From positions 1-64,000 of the forward strand of contig JALSNX010000022.1 in the NCBI GenBank assembly GCA_026986775.1: DNA of 64,000 nucleotides. The letters run 5' to 3'. The notes beneath the pieces are model-generated. The model was not told the DNA's origin. It ran no database searches and saw only the letters and a list, made by a program, of their open reading frames with translations. This document shows positions 38,616 through 47,642 of the stretch, piece after piece. Origin of the DNA: Caldifarciminota bacterium. GTDB lineage: Bacteria > Hydrothermota > Hydrothermia > UBA1063 > CAJXJZ01. The position numbers and the translations under genes were made by a program. How positions within the stretch are numbered: the first letter of the stretch is position 1; the number at the start of each line of letters is the position of its first letter.

Positions 38616-40039
38616 ATACAGAATTTGAGGCTGTAATAGGTCTTGAGATTCATTTTCAGCTAAACACTGCTACAAAGCTCTTCTGTCGCTGCAGGTCTTC
38701 TCACGATGCAGTCCCGAATACGAATGTATGTCCTGTGTGTATGGGGCTTCCAGGGGCACTTCCGGTACTGAACATGGAGGCAGTGAAGAAGGGCATAGGT
38801 ATTGTAAGAGTACTGAACGGTAAAATTCATTCTCGCTCAAGGTTTTACAGAAAAAACTATTTTTACCCTGACCTCCCAAAAGGCTACCAGATTACCCAGT
38901 ATGAGGCCTCTTTAGGTACGGATGGCTATGTCATCATTAAAATTGATAATTTTGAAAAAAAGATTCGTATTGAGAGGATGAATCTTGAGGAAGAGGCTGC
39001 CAGATCCATTCATGTGAAGACCGGTGATGTATTGCTTGATTATAACAGAAGTGGTATCCCATTGCTTGAGGTAACAACATATCCTGATATGCGCTCTCCC
39101 AGAGAGGCACGAATTTTTCTTGAGAAACTAAGAAATATGGTTCTGTATATTGGGGCATCCGGTTGTGATATGGAAAAGGGAGAGATGAGGGTGGATGCAA
39201 ATATTTCAGTGAGAAAGAAGCACTCAGCAGGTTATGGAGTTAGAGTGGAGTTGAAAAACCTTAACTCTATCAAGGCTGTTGAAGATGCGCTTACGTATGA
39301 ATACACACGGCATGTTGAAAATATAAAGAAAGGCATTCCCATTGAAAAAGAGACGAGGCTGTGGGATGAATTTAAGGGTGAAACGAGAAGCATGAGGAGA
39401 AAGGAAGAGTCGCATGACTACAGGTTCTTTCCTGAACCGGACCTTCCAGAGCTTATACTGAGTGAGGAATTTATAAAAGATGTAGTTGAGAGTCTTCCGG
39501 AAATGCCCGATGAAAGGGCCAATAGATACGTGAATATGGGACTTCCTGTCTTTTATGTGGAGACAATAATAAGGGATAGGGCCATGGCAGACTATTTTGA
39601 TAAAGTAGTCTCTGAATTGAATAGCCCCCAGAAAGTGGCAAAGATTCTTGTCAACGAACTTGCCGGTCTGGTTAGAAAGAAAGGACACAATTTCCAGAGT
39701 TTTCCGCTAAAACCGGAAGATTTTGCTAAACTCCTTATGTTGCAGGAAGAGGGTAAAATCAACAGAAATCAGATGTTTTTGATTATCAATAGATTTCTTG
39801 AGGGTAAGGGTACACTTTCTGAACTGGTAGACTCCTTTTCTGCCAATAAAGTGGATTTTGTTCTGGAAGATGTTGTTAAAGAGGCGATCTCAGAAGGTCA
39901 GGACCTTGTAGAAAAATACCGTGATGGAAAAACAGGGGTAATAGGGGCACTTATAGGTATAGTCATGAAGAAGACGAAGGGCAGGGCTGACCCTAAAGAG
40001 GTGAGAAAGCTTCTGCTCAAATTTATAGAGGAGGGGTGA
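38612..40039 (+). CDS. gatB: Asp-tRNA(Asn)/Glu-tRNA(Gln) amidotransferase subunit B
   Basis: A 475-aa GatB. The N-terminal cradle domain begins EAVIGLEIHFQLNTATKLFC. A zinc-type cluster (CRCRSSH...CPVCMGLPGALP), the segment YPDLPKGYQITQYE and EVTTYPDMRSPREA are conserved, and the C-terminal YqeY-like tail binds tRNA. With GatA and GatC (not in this window) it amidates mischarged tRNA, so the organism probably lacks AsnRS, GlnRS or both. The ATG overlaps NIF3. Confidence 0.95.
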   Translation: MNTEFEAVIGLEIHFQLNTATKLFCRCRSSHDAVPNTNVCPVCMGLPGALPVLNMEAVKKGIGIVRVLNGKIHSRSRFYRKNYFYPDLPKGYQITQYEASLGTDGYVIIKIDNFEKKIRIERMNLEEEAARSIHVKTGDVLLDYNRSGIPLLEVTTYPDMRSPREARIFLEKLRNMVLYIGASGCDMEKGEMRVDANISVRKKHSAGYGVRVELKNLNSIKAVEDALTYEYTRHVENIKKGIPIEKETRLWDEFKGETRSMRRKEESHDYRFFPEPDLPELILSEEFIKDVVESLPEMPDERANRYVNMGLPVFYVETIIRDRAMADYFDKVVSELNSPQKVAKILVNELAGLVRKKGHNFQSFPLKPEDFAKLLMLQEEGKINRNQMFLIINRFLEGKGTLSELVDSFSANKVDFVLEDVVKEAISEGQDLVEKYRDGKTGVIGALIGIVMKKTKGRADPKEVRKLLLKFIEEG

Positions 40040-40040
40040 T

Positions 40041-40991
40041 ATGTTGAATATTCTTGAAAAAAAGATACTTGAGCACTATGACTTTGCGGATATTATGGCC
40101 ACGCTTCTTAAGTCTTTTGGAGCCAGACGTCTGGTTCTCAGAGTTCCTGTTCATGAGGAGAGCGAGATTTTTAAGACAATCTATGATAACAGGGGAGAGT
40201 TGCTTGAAGAAAAGAGGGATGTACTCTCCGCTTACTACATGTCACACAATCAACCCGAATTCATTGTTGATTTTACCGGTGATATTTTTCGTTCAAGTGA
40301 TATTCTGGATAGCAATGTAAAGGGGGCACTCATTGTTCCTGTGTTGTTTTCAGGCAGAGTTGTGGGCATAATGCATCTTCTCTTTGATTCTTATGATAAT
40401 TCAGAGCAACTTCTAACACGTATTAATAATCTGTTGCCATTTATCAGTCTGCTTGTGGCATACCGTTTGAAAGAGCTGGAACTTTCCGAAAGCGCACTTC
40501 TGGACAGGCTAACCAATCTTCCATCTGCCACATATTTCTGGCAGAGGGTGGATGAAGAGTACAGGAGAGCGAGAAGGTATTCAAGAAAGTTCTCCCTTAT
40601 GCTGATTGATATTGATAACCTGAGGGATATAAATGAAAAGTATGGACCAAGGACCACTGATAAGTTACTTCGTAAATTTGCGGAACTTCTCAAGAAACAC
40701 TTTAGAAGCACTGACATAGTGACCAGATTTGGGGGAGATGAATTTGCGGTAATACTACCTGAAACAGGTCTTCAGAATATTTATCAGGTTGCTGAAGGTT
40801 TCAGACTGCGTGTAATGTCAACTCCATTTGAAATTGAGTTTGGACCTACTCTTAATATAACAGTGACAACTGCTGTTGTTAATTATCCTTCTGTGCCACT
40901 GGACCCTGATGCTCTTTTAGAAAAGTTGCTCCTGGGACTTAAAGAGGCAAAGAGTGAGGGGGGTAACAGAACCATGCTCATTAACTATTAA
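40041..40991 (+). CDS. GAF-GGDEF diguanylate cyclase
   Basis: A 316-aa protein with an N-terminal GAF-like sensor (about 10-145) and a GGDEF domain (about 150-316). The active-site motif RFGGDEF (229-235) is intact. An inhibitory I-site RSTD (222-225) sits exactly five residues upstream, so product-feedback-inhibited c-di-GMP synthesis is likely. No membrane segment is seen. It lies one base after gatB. An HD-GYP protein, the opposing activity, is encoded at 44572-45621. Confidence 0.9.
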   Translation: MLNILEKKILEHYDFADIMATLLKSFGARRLVLRVPVHEESEIFKTIYDNRGELLEEKRDVLSAYYMSHNQPEFIVDFTGDIFRSSDILDSNVKGALIVPVLFSGRVVGIMHLLFDSYDNSEQLLTRINNLLPFISLLVAYRLKELELSESALLDRLTNLPSATYFWQRVDEEYRRARRYSRKFSLMLIDIDNLRDINEKYGPRTTDKLLRKFAELLKKHFRSTDIVTRFGGDEFAVILPETGLQNIYQVAEGFRLRVMSTPFEIEFGPTLNITVTTAVVNYPSVPLDPDALLEKLLLGLKEAKSEGGNRTMLINY

Positions 40992-41916
40992 TGTTTCTGT
41001 GAATAGTAGCAGATTGGATGTATTCTTTAATACCATAAAAAGTGTTGTAAAAGGACAGGAGCATAATGTAAAGCTCCTTCTTACAGGGTTCTTTTCACGT
41101 GGACATGTACTTCTTGAAGGTATTCCAGGCACAGGAAAAACCACGCTGTCGCTTGCTTTTTCTAAACTCCTGGGTCTTGAATTCAAGAGAATTCAGGGGA
41201 CAAGTGATATGTTGCCAGCGGATATTACAGGAGCCTTTGTTCCACAGAAAAATGATGGAAAATTGGTATTTTTAAAGGGTCCCATCTTTACTGATGTACT
41301 GTTGGTTGATGAAATCAACAGAATGAACCCCCGAACACAGAGTGCCCTTCTTGAGGCTATGGAAGAAAGACAGGTGACCGTGGAAGGAAAAACTTACGCT
41401 TTAAGCTCATTGTTTTTTGTTATTGCCACTCAGAACCCTTCAGAATCCTATGGTACCTTTCCTCTGCCGGCGTCTCAGCTTGACAGGTTCATGATGAGAA
41501 TTCAGATAAACCGTGTATCTGAAGATGTTGAGAGAAAAATACTGAGGGATGAACATTTAAGGGATAAAATAAAAGACCTTGAGGCCATTTTCAAAAGAGA
41601 GGAAGTCTACAGGATGATCAGTAATGCTGGAAGAGTAAAGGTTGGTTCTGAGATTGAAGATTATCTTATCTCTCTTGCGCATGCTATCAGGTCACATCCT
41701 GTATTTTTAGATGAACTTTCAACACGTGCGCTTTTGCATTTAAGGGATGCTGCCAGAGCCTTTGCTTACATAGAGGGCAGGGATTATGTTATACCTTTTG
41801 ATGTAAAAAATGTTCTGGAGCCTGTGATACTCCATAGAATAGGTCTTCATCTAACCTATCAGGAAAAAAAGAAGTTGCTTGATGAAATTAAAGAATCTGT
41901 TGAACCGCCCATTTGA
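40954..41916 (+). CDS. MoxR-type AAA+ ATPase
   Basis: A MoxR family ATPase of about 320 aa. The Walker A GIPGTGKTT, Walker B LLVDEINRMNPRTQSALLEAMEER, and the sensor IATQNPSESYGTFPLPASQLDRF are textbook. GTG 40954 is used because GAGG at 40944-40947 is well placed, giving a 38-base overlap with the cyclase gene; GTG 40999 is an alternative. It acts as a chaperone-like ATPase, usually on a VWA/DUF58 partner, which is the next gene. Confidence 0.92.
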   Translation: MRGVTEPCSLTINVSVNSSRLDVFFNTIKSVVKGQEHNVKLLLTGFFSRGHVLLEGIPGTGKTTLSLAFSKLLGLEFKRIQGTSDMLPADITGAFVPQKNDGKLVFLKGPIFTDVLLVDEINRMNPRTQSALLEAMEERQVTVEGKTYALSSLFFVIATQNPSESYGTFPLPASQLDRFMMRIQINRVSEDVERKILRDEHLRDKIKDLEAIFKREEVYRMISNAGRVKVGSEIEDYLISLAHAIRSHPVFLDELSTRALLHLRDAARAFAYIEGRDYVIPFDVKNVLEPVILHRIGLHLTYQEKKKLLDEIKESVEPPI

Positions 41917-42757
41917 TAGAGTCAAAATTACACCTCTTGGAAGATTCTTTTCGGTTTTTACCCTATTTTTTGGAATAGCCACAATTAATTCCGGTAATAA
42001 TCTTCTTTACATGATACTGGCTTACCTTCTCATTTTACTTTTTGCCTCTGGAATATTGAGCACAGTAAATATTCTATTTTTACATGTTCAGGCAACGGGG
42101 CAGGAAGCAATTTACAAAAAAAGGACGGGGAATATTATCCTGAAGGTAAGTAAAGGGAAAATTCCTGGTTTTTTCCTCTATTTCTGTACGGACACCGGCT
42201 GCGCTTTCCTGCCAGTACTGACGAGCAGGGTAGCTCTAATAAAAGTTCCTTATAAGGGTAAAAAACGGGGAATTCAGACAATATCAGATATTACCGTTTA
42301 TTCTCTTTTTCCCTTCGGGTTTGCTAAGAGATGGCGCAATATCAGAATTGACGCAAAGGTTATAGTGTTCCCTGCAATAGACAGGGACGTAAATGATGAG
42401 TATGTCTTCAGGAGATATCTTCAGGGCGAGGAAAGTTCATCAAAGAGAGGATTTGATGGAGAATTCAGAGGTCTTAGAAGGTATAAAGCAGGTGAGAGCC
42501 TGTATCATATACACTGGAAGAAGTCGTTTAAAGAGTTAAATCTTAAAGAATTCGGAACAATGGAACAGGATAGTCTTGTCTTTCAACTTTCGCAAGACCC
42601 ATCTGAGGATGATATTGATAATGTGGCTTCCATGATACATCAATGGTTAAAGGCAGGAAAAAGCGTGGGACTTTTTGCAGAAGGAAGGTTTTTTGTTCCT
42701 CCATCAAAAGGTTCCACCCATGAGTATAATTTAATGAAGAGGCTTGCCCTGTTATGA
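41882..42757 (+). CDS. DUF58 membrane protein
   Basis: A 291-aa protein with two N-terminal membrane helices (about 20-65) and a cytosolic DUF58 domain containing the family mark EFRGLRRYKAGESLYHIHWKKS. DUF58 proteins are VWA-like partners of MoxR ATPases. A TTG at 41879 is in frame but ATG 41882 is preferred. It overlaps moxR by 35 bases and the transglutaminase gene by four, forming the widespread MoxR-DUF58-TgpA trio. Confidence 0.88.
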   Translation: MKLKNLLNRPFDRVKITPLGRFFSVFTLFFGIATINSGNNLLYMILAYLLILLFASGILSTVNILFLHVQATGQEAIYKKRTGNIILKVSKGKIPGFFLYFCTDTGCAFLPVLTSRVALIKVPYKGKKRGIQTISDITVYSLFPFGFAKRWRNIRIDAKVIVFPAIDRDVNDEYVFRRYLQGEESSSKRGFDGEFRGLRRYKAGESLYHIHWKKSFKELNLKEFGTMEQDSLVFQLSQDPSEDDIDNVASMIHQWLKAGKSVGLFAEGRFFVPPSKGSTHEYNLMKRLALL

Positions 42758-44580
42758 GAAAGGCCTTTGTTTACCGTTATCATACCTCCTATATGATAGC
42801 AGTGCTGACCATACTATCTGCAATGTTTGGAAGGGGAATACACCTTGTTTTGTTTTTTCTGCCCCTATTTATGAGTTATATATTTCGGCTGAGTGGCAGG
42901 GTAGTTCTGAGAAAAAGAGAAGGGAATATAATTGCAGGAATTATAAGTATTGTGTTTATACCACTCTTTTTCTCAAAGGATGTTTTTGTGATGGCTCTGT
43001 ACTATCTTTTGGGGCTTTTGACTTTAAAACTCTTTGTCTCCTTTGAAAGAAAAGACTATGACCATGTTACACTTTTAGGATTTCTTGCCTTTTCACTGTC
43101 CACAGTTTTTCTCTATTCAATATGGTATATGTTGCTCTTTCTGGTGTTTGGCACATTAATAGCGTTTTATCTTTTTCTCAGAATAGTGCCGGATTACATA
43201 GAGATTACTGGAAAATCTCTTAACTACATCTTCGGGACCTTTGCTATTATAATGGTTTTTTCCCTTATGCTATTTTTTCTTCTGCCACGTAATCCCTACA
43301 TGCTTTTTGGCATGAACGTTACACAGGCAAGTGGAGATTTTGGTGAACTTGAGGTGGGTGGTCTTGCTAAAGATGCTCTTTCCAGCAGGGTTCTACTCAG
43401 AGTAAAACCTCCTGACAAACAGAACAATTTTATTTATGTACGCTCAAGGGTTTTCGTGTCTTTTGATGGGGCTAAATGGAGTTCTCTGGAAAACTGGGAA
43501 ACAGGTGTAAGAAGCAGGGTCATAATAAGTGAAAATCCTGGCATGAGGACCATGAGGTTTAGATTTTTCCCTGCTGTAAGGTTTAGATATGTTCCTCTAA
43601 CAGAATATCCTGTGCTCCTTCTGTGGGAAAAAGGGAGGTTTGCATTCAACAGGAATTTAATGGAGGTAAGAATTGAAAAAAGGCCTGTAAAAATGGACTA
43701 TACGGTGTTTTCAACACCACTCCCCAATATTCCATTAACAGTTAAAATGTTACCAGAATATCTTGAGGTCCCCGAATCTGTAAATAGATATCTCAGGAAT
43801 ATAATCAATAGCATATCTTTTTCAAGGGACACACTTGGCTCAATTATTGATTTTTTAAGAAAAAATTACAAGTATGGAAGGTTTGTTCCAGAGATGGACA
43901 CCATACCATCAATTGTGGAGTTTCTACTATACAAAAAGAAAGGAGAGTGTACTGAGTTTGCTACAGCCTTTGTCTTGCTTGCAAGGATGCTTGGTTACAG
44001 AACGAGATTGGTTGTGGGATTTTTGACAAAGGAATTCAATCCCGTTGGTGGTTATTTTATTGTAAGAGAAAAAGACGCTCATGCATGGGCAGAGGTTTTT
44101 GAGAAGGGAAAGTGGGTGAGGTACGATCCCACACCTTCTGGACTTTTCCATGTGAATTTAATAGCGAAAATTCGTGAGTATTATGATTATGTTCAGTATC
44201 TGTGGTTTACGAGGGTAGTTGAGTACAGCTACAGGGACCAGATGCATGTGGCGCTTAAAATTATGCCATATTACTGGAAACTCCGCACAGTGCGTGCTGG
44301 AAAACTCGCTGGATATATTATTGTGGCTTTGTTACTTTTGTCCATGATAATTTACAGGTTATACGCTATGCTATTTATTTCTTTTCATAAAAAGGCACTT
44401 CGCCATTTTTTTCGTTATATGAAAAAGAATGGGTTTGTGAGAAACAGAGGTGAAACCCTGATGGAATTCGCTATTAGAAGTGGCGATAAGAGGGCAGAGG
44501 AGTTTGTAAAAGAGTACTATGAAGTAAAATATGGTGGGAAGTCACCAGAAGGTTTAAAACGTATTTTAAAATCATTTTGA
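42754..44580 (+). CDS. TgpA-type membrane transglutaminase-like protein
   Basis: A 608-aa protein. It has about six N-terminal membrane helices (to about 180), then a periplasmic transglutaminase-core domain with the catalytic triad visible: Cys in KKGECTEFATAF, His in KDAHAWAEVF, Asp in RYDPTPSG. One membrane helix near 520-545 and a short cytosolic tail follow. The reaction in vivo (cross-linking or proteolysis) is unknown. It is the third gene of the MoxR-DUF58 operon. Its end overlaps the convergent HD-GYP gene by nine bases. Confidence 0.88.
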   Translation: MRKAFVYRYHTSYMIAVLTILSAMFGRGIHLVLFFLPLFMSYIFRLSGRVVLRKREGNIIAGIISIVFIPLFFSKDVFVMALYYLLGLLTLKLFVSFERKDYDHVTLLGFLAFSLSTVFLYSIWYMLLFLVFGTLIAFYLFLRIVPDYIEITGKSLNYIFGTFAIIMVFSLMLFFLLPRNPYMLFGMNVTQASGDFGELEVGGLAKDALSSRVLLRVKPPDKQNNFIYVRSRVFVSFDGAKWSSLENWETGVRSRVIISENPGMRTMRFRFFPAVRFRYVPLTEYPVLLLWEKGRFAFNRNLMEVRIEKRPVKMDYTVFSTPLPNIPLTVKMLPEYLEVPESVNRYLRNIINSISFSRDTLGSIIDFLRKNYKYGRFVPEMDTIPSIVEFLLYKKKGECTEFATAFVLLARMLGYRTRLVVGFLTKEFNPVGGYFIVREKDAHAWAEVFEKGKWVRYDPTPSGLFHVNLIAKIREYYDYVQYLWFTRVVEYSYRDQMHVALKIMPYYWKLRTVRAGKLAGYIIVALLLLSMIIYRLYAMLFISFHKKALRHFFRYMKKNGFVRNRGETLMEFAIRSGDKRAEEFVKEYYEVKYGGKSPEGLKRILKSF

Positions 44581-45621
44581 CATAACTATCAATCTGACAA
44601 AATTATCCACAAGTTCAGGATCAAACTGTATACCCTTAAATTTCAAAAGTTCATTGATTGCCCAGTCAAAGGTTTTCTTTCTTCTGTAGGGTCTATCTCG
44701 TGTTATAGCATCATAAGCATCTGCTATTGCTACAATGCGGGCACCCAGGGGTATTTCGTCTCCCTTTAACCCATCAGGATATCCTGTTCCGTTATACCAT
44801 TCGTGGTGGTGTTTGACTATCTCTCCTGCTTCTTCATCCAGTGAGCCATAATGAGTTACTATATAATATCCAATTAAAGGATGGCGTTTTACAACCTCAT
44901 ATTCGTTTTTGTAGAGAGCACCCTGCTTGCGCAGAATAGTTTCAGGGATTGCTATTTTACCAATGTCGTGGTATTTTGCACCAAGGTAAAGGGTTTTCAA
45001 AAACTCTTCGTCGTGAATACCAGCAGCGCGAGCTATGGCAATGCTGTAAATTGCAACCCTTTTTGAATGTCCAACGTCTTCTATACTTTTTGCATCAGCT
45101 ATTCTTGCGAGGTAATCAAGAATGTTTTCTTCAAAACTCACGCTCAGCATATTTTTGAGTCTTATAGCATTCTCTATAGTATTGTCTGCTTTTTTATCCT
45201 GAAGATTGAGGTCTATTATGTCAAATACACCGTACTGCCAGAAATGATACAGTCTCTGTTTATTGCGACCGGCGAGTATTATAGGCACATAATCATATGA
45301 GAGCTGGAAGTTGAAAAGGAGATTTTTTAGAAGTCCATCAGCTATAGTATCTGTGTCAACTATGAGTATATCAGGGTAGAACTTCAGAATCTCACTCAGG
45401 CTCTCTTTTGTGGCTGGAAATCCCTTGATTGTTATGTCCTCTCTTCCTATCATATAGTGTAAAAGATGCTCTTTACCCTGTTCGTTTGATATAAGAGCAA
45501 TTCTTACCGGTTCTCTTTTTTCTGTATAGTTGCGAATATCGCTGCTATTCAGGATAATGGAATTAAACTCCTCAAACTCCTTATCATCTCCAAAAACTGC
45601 CATCTTCCTCGCCTCTAACAT
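44572..45621 (-). CDS. HD-GYP domain protein with degenerate receiver-like N-terminus
   Basis: A 349-aa protein from ATG 45621, with GGAGGT (45633-45628) six bases upstream; a GTG at 45642 is less likely. The N-terminal region (about 35-155) looks receiver-like (VDTDTIADG near the phospho-Asp position) but lacks a clear acidic pair. The HD-GYP domain (about 170-349) has GHSKRVA, HDIGK, HHEWYNGTGYPDG and IVAIADAYDAIT, all expected for a c-di-GMP phosphodiesterase. A strong sigma-54 promoter lies just upstream. The stop overlaps the convergent transglutaminase gene. Confidence 0.88.
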   Translation of the reverse strand: MLEARKMAVFGDDKEFEEFNSIILNSSDIRNYTEKREPVRIALISNEQGKEHLLHYMIGREDITIKGFPATKESLSEILKFYPDILIVDTDTIADGLLKNLLFNFQLSYDYVPIILAGRNKQRLYHFWQYGVFDIIDLNLQDKKADNTIENAIRLKNMLSVSFEENILDYLARIADAKSIEDVGHSKRVAIYSIAIARAAGIHDEEFLKTLYLGAKYHDIGKIAIPETILRKQGALYKNEYEVVKRHPLIGYYIVTHYGSLDEEAGEIVKHHHEWYNGTGYPDGLKGDEIPLGARIVAIADAYDAITRDRPYRRKKTFDWAINELLKFKGIQFDPELVDNFVRLIVMSK

Positions 45622-45651
45622 AATCTCACCTCCGTTTTCCACTTATATTAA

Positions 45652-45667
45652 TGCAATAAAAATGCCA
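45652..45667 (-). promoter_or_regulatory. Sigma-54 (-24/-12) promoter of the HD-GYP gene
   Basis: Reading the minus strand, TGGCATTTTTATTGCA places GG and GC exactly 10 bases apart, as required by RpoN (consensus TGGCAC-N5-TTGCA). Predicted +1 is about 45641, giving a 20-nt leader holding the Shine-Dalgarno. RpoN (62217-63527) and a GAFTGA-containing activator (45792-47642) are both encoded in the window. Confidence 0.78.
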
Positions 45668-45710
45668 GAAGTGCCGTGCTTAAAATCCCTGAAATTCCTT
45701 TAAAATCCGG

Positions 45711-45754
45711 GTTACTCTTTTGTAACAAAATAAAAAATGCACGGAGTTGTTACA
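45711..45754. promoter_or_regulatory. Dyad sites, candidate upstream activating sequence
   Basis: TGTAACAA (45721-45728) and TTGTTACA (45747-45754) form an inverted repeat with 18 bases between, and a further GTTAC half-site is at 45711-45715. They lie about 70-113 bases upstream of the predicted HD-GYP start, where sigma-54 activators bind. The 11-mer TGTAACAAAAT recurs at 50406-50416 near the kinase promoter. Confidence 0.55.
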
Positions 45755-45764
45755 CCCCGTGCAT
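45726..45764 (-). terminator. Intrinsic terminator of the kinase/activator unit
   Basis: On the minus strand ATGCACGG and CCGTGCAT (45764-45757 with 45744-45737) form a perfect 8-bp stem with a 12-nt loop. They are followed by TTTTTTATTTT (45736-45726). It closes transcription of the sigma-54 activator gene. Its loop contains one of the candidate activator half-sites. Confidence 0.9.
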
Positions 45765-45791
45765 CTGGTGCATAGTTTATCTGAGAAGTAT

Positions 45792-47642
45792 TTACTTCTT
45801 GCCCTTAAGTTTACGCTTTATCTTCCCTTTAATCTTAAATTCCTTCGGGTCTATATTGTATTTCCGCAGTATCCTGTAAATTCTCATTCTATTGGTGTTT
45901 AACAGTTCTGCTGTGGCAAGAATATTACCATGCGTTTCTCTCAGGGCTTCAAGAATAATCTCCTTTTCTCTGTCATGCAAGAATTCCTTGAGAGCTTTAG
46001 CTCTAAGCTTCATTGCCTCGGTTTTATCTGTACCGAGCAGGTCTTCAGGGATGGTGTGAAGTGTTATCCTTCCGTCCTTTGTAAATATCATGGCCTGTCT
46101 GATTACATTTCTGAGCTCTCTCACGTTACCTGGCCAGTGATATGAGAGGAGGAATTCCTCAGCTTCCTTATCTATTCCCTTGAATTCCTTTCCAAATTCT
46201 GCTCCGAATTTTCTGGCAAAGTATTCTGCAAGTGGAATAATATCTTCCGGTCTCTGCCTTAGCGGGGGAATTTTAATGACAAATTCACTTATTCTGTAGT
46301 AAAAGTCCTTCCTTACCCTGTTTTCTGATACGAGTTTGTCAAGGGGTTTATTGCTGGCAAAAATTGAGCGTGCTTTAAACTGTTTCTCCTCTTTTCCGCC
46401 AACCCTTCTAAACTTTCTTTCTTCAAGGAGTGTGAGAAGTTTGCCCTGTGTTGTCAGGGTTGTATTTGATATTTCGTCAAAAAATACAGTTCCCCCGTCT
46501 GCCACTTCAAGAAGTCCCGGAGTATCTTCCATAGCACCTGTAAAGGCTCCCTTTTTATAACCAAATAGCTCTGACTCTATCAGGGTATATGGTATTGCAG
46601 AGAGGTCAACCTGTACAAAGGGTTTATTTGCCCTTTTGCTTAAAGAGTGGATGTATCTGGCTATGAGTCCCTTACCCGTTCCTGTTTCACCTTCAATGAG
46701 GATAACCGTGTCTGTGGGTGCTACCTGTTTGATTTTTGATAAAATATCCTGCATGGCTTTACTCTGGTAAACTATTGTTATTTCCTCGTCTTCTTTTATT
46801 CTACCTTTGAGGAGTCTTATGCTTGTTGACATTACCTGTTTCTCAAGGTTAAATGCAATGTGTGACGCAAGTATCTTTGATAGAGTTTCTATAAACACCC
46901 TGTCCTGAACGAGGAAGGTTTTACTTCTCGTTGTTGTATCAACGTAGAGTACGCCTATGAGATTATCTTTGTGGATTAGCGGGGTTGCAAGGACAGAACG
47001 TATCTTATTGAATATAACAGAATGCGCTCTTTTGAATCTGGGATCCTGCTGTGCATCCTCTATAATAAGTGTTGCTTTTTCCTTTTCTACTTCAAGCAGA
47101 ATAGAATTGGATATGGATTTTGCCTTTTTTATTTCAAGGTCTTCCATATTGATGGCTGCCCTCTTCCTGAGTCTTCCGTTTGTCATGATGAAAAGAGCAC
47201 CTCTTTCTGCACCAAGAGTTTCAATGGCTATTTCCAGGATACGCTTGTAATAGTTCTGTTCGGAGAGGGAAAGTTCCTGAAGTTCAGCTATTTTCCTGAA
47301 TGCCTGCACGTAACGTTCTTCAGTTGAGAGTTCTTTTGGAATTTCTAAAGCAGCCGTATTCCTGCGGATTTTTAGAAGTGTTTTTCTGTGTTCCCTGTGC
47401 CCCAATTCTTCAGAAAGATTGAGGGCCTTTTCAAGGATTTCAAAGAACTCATCCTTTGGTATATCCACCTTACCGTACATGGATAGATACATGACGTACA
47501 CATCCAGAAGGTCTTTGGGACTGTCCTTTAGACTCTCAAACAGTTCTCTGGCGAGGTCCAGGGCTTTTGCATACTCGCCGGTATTTATCAGGTACTCAAG
47601 GAGTACCTTTGGGTACCTTTTCAGGCTTTCAATATCAGTCAT
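45792..47642 (-). CDS. Sigma-54-dependent transcriptional activator (GAF-AAA+-HTH)
   Basis: A 616-aa protein from ATG 47642 (GGAGGT five bases upstream, overlapping the kinase stop); an upstream in-frame ATG at 47675 is inside the kinase. It has an N-terminal helical, TPR-like segment (1-110), a GAF domain (about 125-285) and an AAA+ domain (about 300-530). The AAA+ part has Walker A GETGTGKG (318-325), an intact GAFTGA (365-370) and WPGNVREL. A Fis-type HTH (about 565-595) and a basic tail follow. It activates RpoN promoters by ATP hydrolysis. It is co-transcribed with the kinase-TPR protein, the likely signal input. The best target visible is the promoter at 45652. Confidence 0.93.
   Translation of the reverse strand: MTDIESLKRYPKVLLEYLINTGEYAKALDLARELFESLKDSPKDLLDVYVMYLSMYGKVDIPKDEFFEILEKALNLSEELGHREHRKTLLKIRRNTAALEIPKELSTEERYVQAFRKIAELQELSLSEQNYYKRILEIAIETLGAERGALFIMTNGRLRKRAAINMEDLEIKKAKSISNSILLEVEKEKATLIIEDAQQDPRFKRAHSVIFNKIRSVLATPLIHKDNLIGVLYVDTTTRSKTFLVQDRVFIETLSKILASHIAFNLEKQVMSTSIRLLKGRIKEDEEITIVYQSKAMQDILSKIKQVAPTDTVILIEGETGTGKGLIARYIHSLSKRANKPFVQVDLSAIPYTLIESELFGYKKGAFTGAMEDTPGLLEVADGGTVFFDEISNTTLTTQGKLLTLLEERKFRRVGGKEEKQFKARSIFASNKPLDKLVSENRVRKDFYYRISEFVIKIPPLRQRPEDIIPLAEYFARKFGAEFGKEFKGIDKEAEEFLLSYHWPGNVRELRNVIRQAMIFTKDGRITLHTIPEDLLGTDKTEAMKLRAKALKEFLHDREKEIILEALRETHGNILATAELLNTNRMRIYRILRKYNIDPKEFKIKGKIKRKLKGKK

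Noticed and set aside
42744..43046. 100-aa + strand ORF overlapping the transglutaminase gene start
   Set aside because: Out of frame with a clear TgpA-type protein whose start overlaps DUF58 in the usual way.
45676..45879. 67-aa + strand ORF across the terminator region
   Set aside because: It covers the sigma-54 promoter, the dyad sites and the terminator of the minus-strand operon; no ribosome-binding site or family match.
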